Assembly (NCBI GenBank): GCA_039679645.1
Contig: JBDKUO010000033.1
Location: 37,234-101,233 of the forward strand
Source of the DNA: Armatimonadota bacterium
Lineage (GTDB): Bacteria; Armatimonadota; UBA5829
DNA: 64,000 nt
Reading direction: 5' to 3'
The stretch's first letter is position 1, and each line of letters starts with the position of its first letter. A program made the position numbers and the translations under genes. The notes under the pieces are model-generated. The model ran no database searches. It had not been told where the DNA came from and saw only the letters and a list, made by a program, of their open reading frames with translations. This document shows, piece after piece, positions 62,506 through 64,000 of the stretch.

Positions 62506-62543
62506 TGGGCTCTTAGCTCTCCACTCTCAACTCTCCACTTCCC
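62506..62543 (+). repeat. CT-rich element copy near the argB end
   Basis: Reads TGGGCTCTTAGCTCTCC, ACTCTCAACTCTCCACT, TCCC. Shares GGGCTCTTAGC and CTCTC blocks with the leader copies but lies after argB, in the opposite orientation to its neighbours. Confidence 0.5.
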
Positions 62544-63400
62544 TACGGCACTATCATCGTCCCGATCCCGGTGTCGGTAAATATCTCCATCAAGAGCGAA
62601 TGGGCCATGGTTCCGTCTATGATGTGTGTACGCTCGACGGCGCCCGCAAGCGCCGTCATACAAGCCTCCACCTTCGGGATCATGCCCTTGTCTATCTGTT
62701 TGGTCTTTATCATCTGCTTTGCGTCGGCCACCTTGAGTTCGGATATAAATGTGGACTTATCATTAAAGTCCGAGTATATCCCCGGCACATCAGTCATCAT
62801 CATGAGCTTGGTCGCGCCGACTTCGGCGGCTATCTCACCTGCGATGTGATCGGCATTTACATTAAAGCTCTCACCATTCGGCCCGATCGCGACAGATGAT
62901 ACTACAGGTATATAATCGTGCTCCAGCAGATCCATTAGGATCATCGGGTTGACCTTAGCCACCTGCCCGACAAATCCTAAATCCACATCGCTGTGAGCCT
63001 TTTCAGCCACAATAAGGTTTGCGTCTTTGCCGGATAAGCCGACTGCCCGTCCGCCCTGGTTATTTATGATCGAGACGATTCCCTTGTTCGTCTTGCCCGC
63101 AAGGACCATCTCGACTATCTCCATGGTCTCAGCGTCGGTAACCCGCCTGCCGCCTACGAACTCAGGCTCTTTGCCCAGCTTCTGCATCACAGCGCTGATC
63201 TCAGGCCCGCCTCCGTGCACCAGGATCGGTTTCATACCGACGTAGTGCATAAGCACGACGTCCTTGCACACACCGATCTTTAGGTCTTCGTCGATCATAG
63301 CGTTGCCGCCGTATTTGATCACTATTATCTTTCCGGCGTAATGCTCTATATAAGGCAGCGCCTGGACGAGTATATTAGCCTGTTCGCTTGTATAATTCAT
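62543..63400 (-). CDS. argB: Acetylglutamate kinase
   Basis: A 285-residue amino-acid kinase that phosphorylates N-acetylglutamate. IVIKYGGNAMIDE is the ATP-site glycine/lysine loop, ILVHGGGPEISAVMQKLG binds acetylglutamate, and NVNADHIAGEIAAEVGA and TDVPGIYSDFND are later motifs. The ATG 63400 has GGGGTG 5 bases upstream. It has its own promoter and a structured leader. Confidence 0.97.
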   Translation of the reverse strand: MNYTSEQANILVQALPYIEHYAGKIIVIKYGGNAMIDEDLKIGVCKDVVLMHYVGMKPILVHGGGPEISAVMQKLGKEPEFVGGRRVTDAETMEIVEMVLAGKTNKGIVSIINNQGGRAVGLSGKDANLIVAEKAHSDVDLGFVGQVAKVNPMILMDLLEHDYIPVVSSVAIGPNGESFNVNADHIAGEIAAEVGATKLMMMTDVPGIYSDFNDKSTFISELKVADAKQMIKTKQIDKGMIPKVEACMTALAGAVERTHIIDGTMAHSLLMEIFTDTGIGTMIVP

Positions 63401-63404
63401 GATT

Positions 63405-63416
63405 TCACCCCATCAT
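63405..63416 (-). other. Three-codon minimal reading frame before argB
   Basis: On the minus strand ATG ATG GGG TGA lies 4 bases before the argB start, with GGAGG 8 bases upstream inside the leader hairpin. It could be a tiny upstream coding frame that affects argB translation. Confidence 0.4.
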
Positions 63417-63423
63417 GCTCTTG

Positions 63424-63450
63424 TCCTCCAGGTAAGATACCTGGAGGGAT
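63424..63450 (-). promoter_or_regulatory. Palindrome in the argB leader
   Basis: On the minus strand ATCCCTCCAGGTA pairs with TACCTGGAGGA around a 3-base loop. It begins at the predicted transcription start (near 63451) and holds GGAGG in the 3' arm. Very similar to the hpnC palindrome. Confidence 0.65.
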
Positions 63451-63457
63451 ATTAAAC

Positions 63458-63486
63458 ATGGTATATGTCCGCTAACCGTCCGTCAA
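63458..63486 (-). promoter_or_regulatory. Probable argB promoter
   Basis: On the minus strand TTGACG (63486-63481) and TACCAT (63463-63458), spacer 17. Matches 5/6 and 4/6. Confidence 0.5.
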
Positions 63487-63497
63487 CAACACACGGC

Positions 63498-63529
63498 AAA
63501 AAGGCCGCGGATACTATAATCCGCGGCCT
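63498..63529 (-). terminator. Terminator of the 37-aa gene
   Basis: An 11-bp stem AGGCCGCGGAT/ATCCGCGGCCT with a 6-base loop, followed on the minus strand by TTTTT. Classical rho-independent form. Confidence 0.9.
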
Positions 63530-63555
63530 GTCATAATCTACAGCATGGATATATC

Positions 63556-63669
63556 CTAAAGTGGACGCATCCCCTCCGGCCGCGGCAAGTACGCACGACG
63601 AGCGCGCAGTCTACGAACCTCTGCGCTTGTCTTGAAACCGGTATTCAGCTTTATCGCCTGACTTGACAT
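63556..63669 (-). CDS. Small basic protein, 37 aa
   Basis: A 37-residue frame (MSSQAIKLNTGFKTSAE at the start, ending RPEGMRPL) rich in Arg and Lys with an AEVRRLRARRAYL helix. AGGAA lies 7 bases before ATG 63669 (another ATG directly precedes it). A consensus promoter 25 bases upstream and a terminator 26 bases downstream frame it as a full unit. I do not recognise the protein. If it is not translated, the unit would be a small RNA of about 200 bases. Confidence 0.65.
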   Translation of the reverse strand: MSSQAIKLNTGFKTSAEVRRLRARRAYLPRPEGMRPL

Positions 63670-63700
63670 CATTATATTCCTATTATGGCCAGCAATCGTG

Positions 63701-63730
63701 ATTGTAACAGGTAATCCGAATAGTTGTCAA
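63701..63730 (-). promoter_or_regulatory. Sigma70-like promoter of the 37-aa gene
   Basis: On the minus strand TTGACA (63730-63725) and TACAAT (63706-63701), spacer 18. Predicted start near 63694. Confidence 0.8.
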
Positions 63731-63932
63731 CTTCTTAATTTGAAAGGTCGTTGCGATAGAGGAAGAGTAACCGCGATTTTATTGCTCTCCCCGCTTAATT
63801 GAGGAGCGGTCGAGCAACAAAACCGCTGGGTTTGCCGTTTATCGCAATTGCCTTTTTGAAAAACAGAACTGACCAGGGCGAACGCACGAATGAACGTTTT
63901 GTGGCGATGTTCAAACACATCACTCGTATGAT
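63731..63932. other. No gene recognised
   Basis: This stretch, between the small gene's promoter and the terminal hairpins, shows no plausible coding frame, RNA gene or repeat that I can support. Confidence 0.5.
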
Positions 63933-63988
63933 GGGTAAGGATCTCCGAATCCTTACCCAAGAACCAGTGCCGGATCTCCGAATCCGGC
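63933..63988. repeat. Two tandem hairpins with the same loop
   Basis: GGGTAAGGAT-CTCCGA-ATCCTTACCC (63933-63958) and GCCGGAT-CTCCGA-ATCCGGC (63969-63988). The arms differ but GGAT-CTCCGA-ATCC is shared. It lies at the right edge, so the context is cut off. Confidence 0.75.
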
Positions 63989-64000
63989 TATTCCAGCAAA

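Noticed and set aside
9079..63730. Insertion sequence or prophage remnants
   Set aside because: No transposase, integrase or phage gene and no long terminal repeats were seen anywhere.
63727..63960. 77-codon frame on the minus strand at the right end
   Set aside because: No ribosome site, overlaps hairpins and shows no recognisable protein features.

Overview
The window is a mid-GC, densely packed chromosomal segment from a diderm bacterium. Outer-membrane-type proteins (a porin with an SLH domain, a YjbH-like beta-barrel), a squalene (hopanoid-type) pathway, type 2 IPP isomerase, a RicT-like PSP1 protein, GH78 rhamnosidase and OmpR-type two-component proteins together suggest a lineage near Armatimonadota or another diderm Terrabacteria group. 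That placement is inference from gene content only. I saw no rRNA, tRNA, CRISPR array, insertion sequence or prophage.

Left part (1-22 kb): a partial degenerate GGDEF protein, an orphan histidine kinase, a zinc-ribbon/TPR protein, a nitroreductase, topA, cdsA, ricT-like/fmdB-like genes, an MBL hydrolase, nadE, a 41-aa lysine-rich protein, a serine hydrolase, a response regulator, a class II aldolase, folC, a Fic protein beside a BioD-like/DRTGG protein, an HD protein and tgt. Middle part (22-38 kb): a chagasin-like inhibitor beside a GH78 rhamnosidase, a CarB-like protein whose key metal-binding residues are replaced, a sugar ABC ATPase/permease pair without a binding protein, a WecG-type glycosyltransferase followed by an MNT/HEPN pair, a PfkB kinase, a secretin-N-domain protein with a Gly/Tyr-rich tail, and two RsbW-like kinases, one fused to a STAS domain.

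At 37-44 kb lies an isoprenoid/squalene block: dxs-fni on one strand and hpnC-hpnD-hpnE with a YjbH-like gene on the other. DXS and type 2 IPP isomerase supply prenyl precursors, and HpnC/D/E make squalene. At 44-51 kb are envelope and stress genes (YHS, HdeD, thioredoxin, SLH porin, PhoB-like regulator, OsmC, ThuA, DUF4352-like). From 63.4 down to 51 kb everything is on the minus strand and forms an arginine cluster (argB, argD, argF, argG, argH, then an NRAMP gene) interrupted by membrane proteins, an L,D-transpeptidase-like gene, a GNAT gene, a second MNT/HEPN pair and an aldolase. Its ArgF carries a ClpC-type N-terminal double repeat, the most striking single protein here.

At the DNA level several things recur. 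There are near-consensus sigma70-like promoters. A CT-rich element sits just upstream of the Shine-Dalgarno sequence of several genes. A palindrome places a Shine-Dalgarno sequence in its 3' arm before hpnC and argB. Other intergenic stretches are built from direct and inverted copies of a local word. Two genes (tgt, hpnE) appear to have only AUC as a well-placed start codon. A complete tiny transcription unit (promoter, 37-aa reading frame, terminator) lies upstream of argB.
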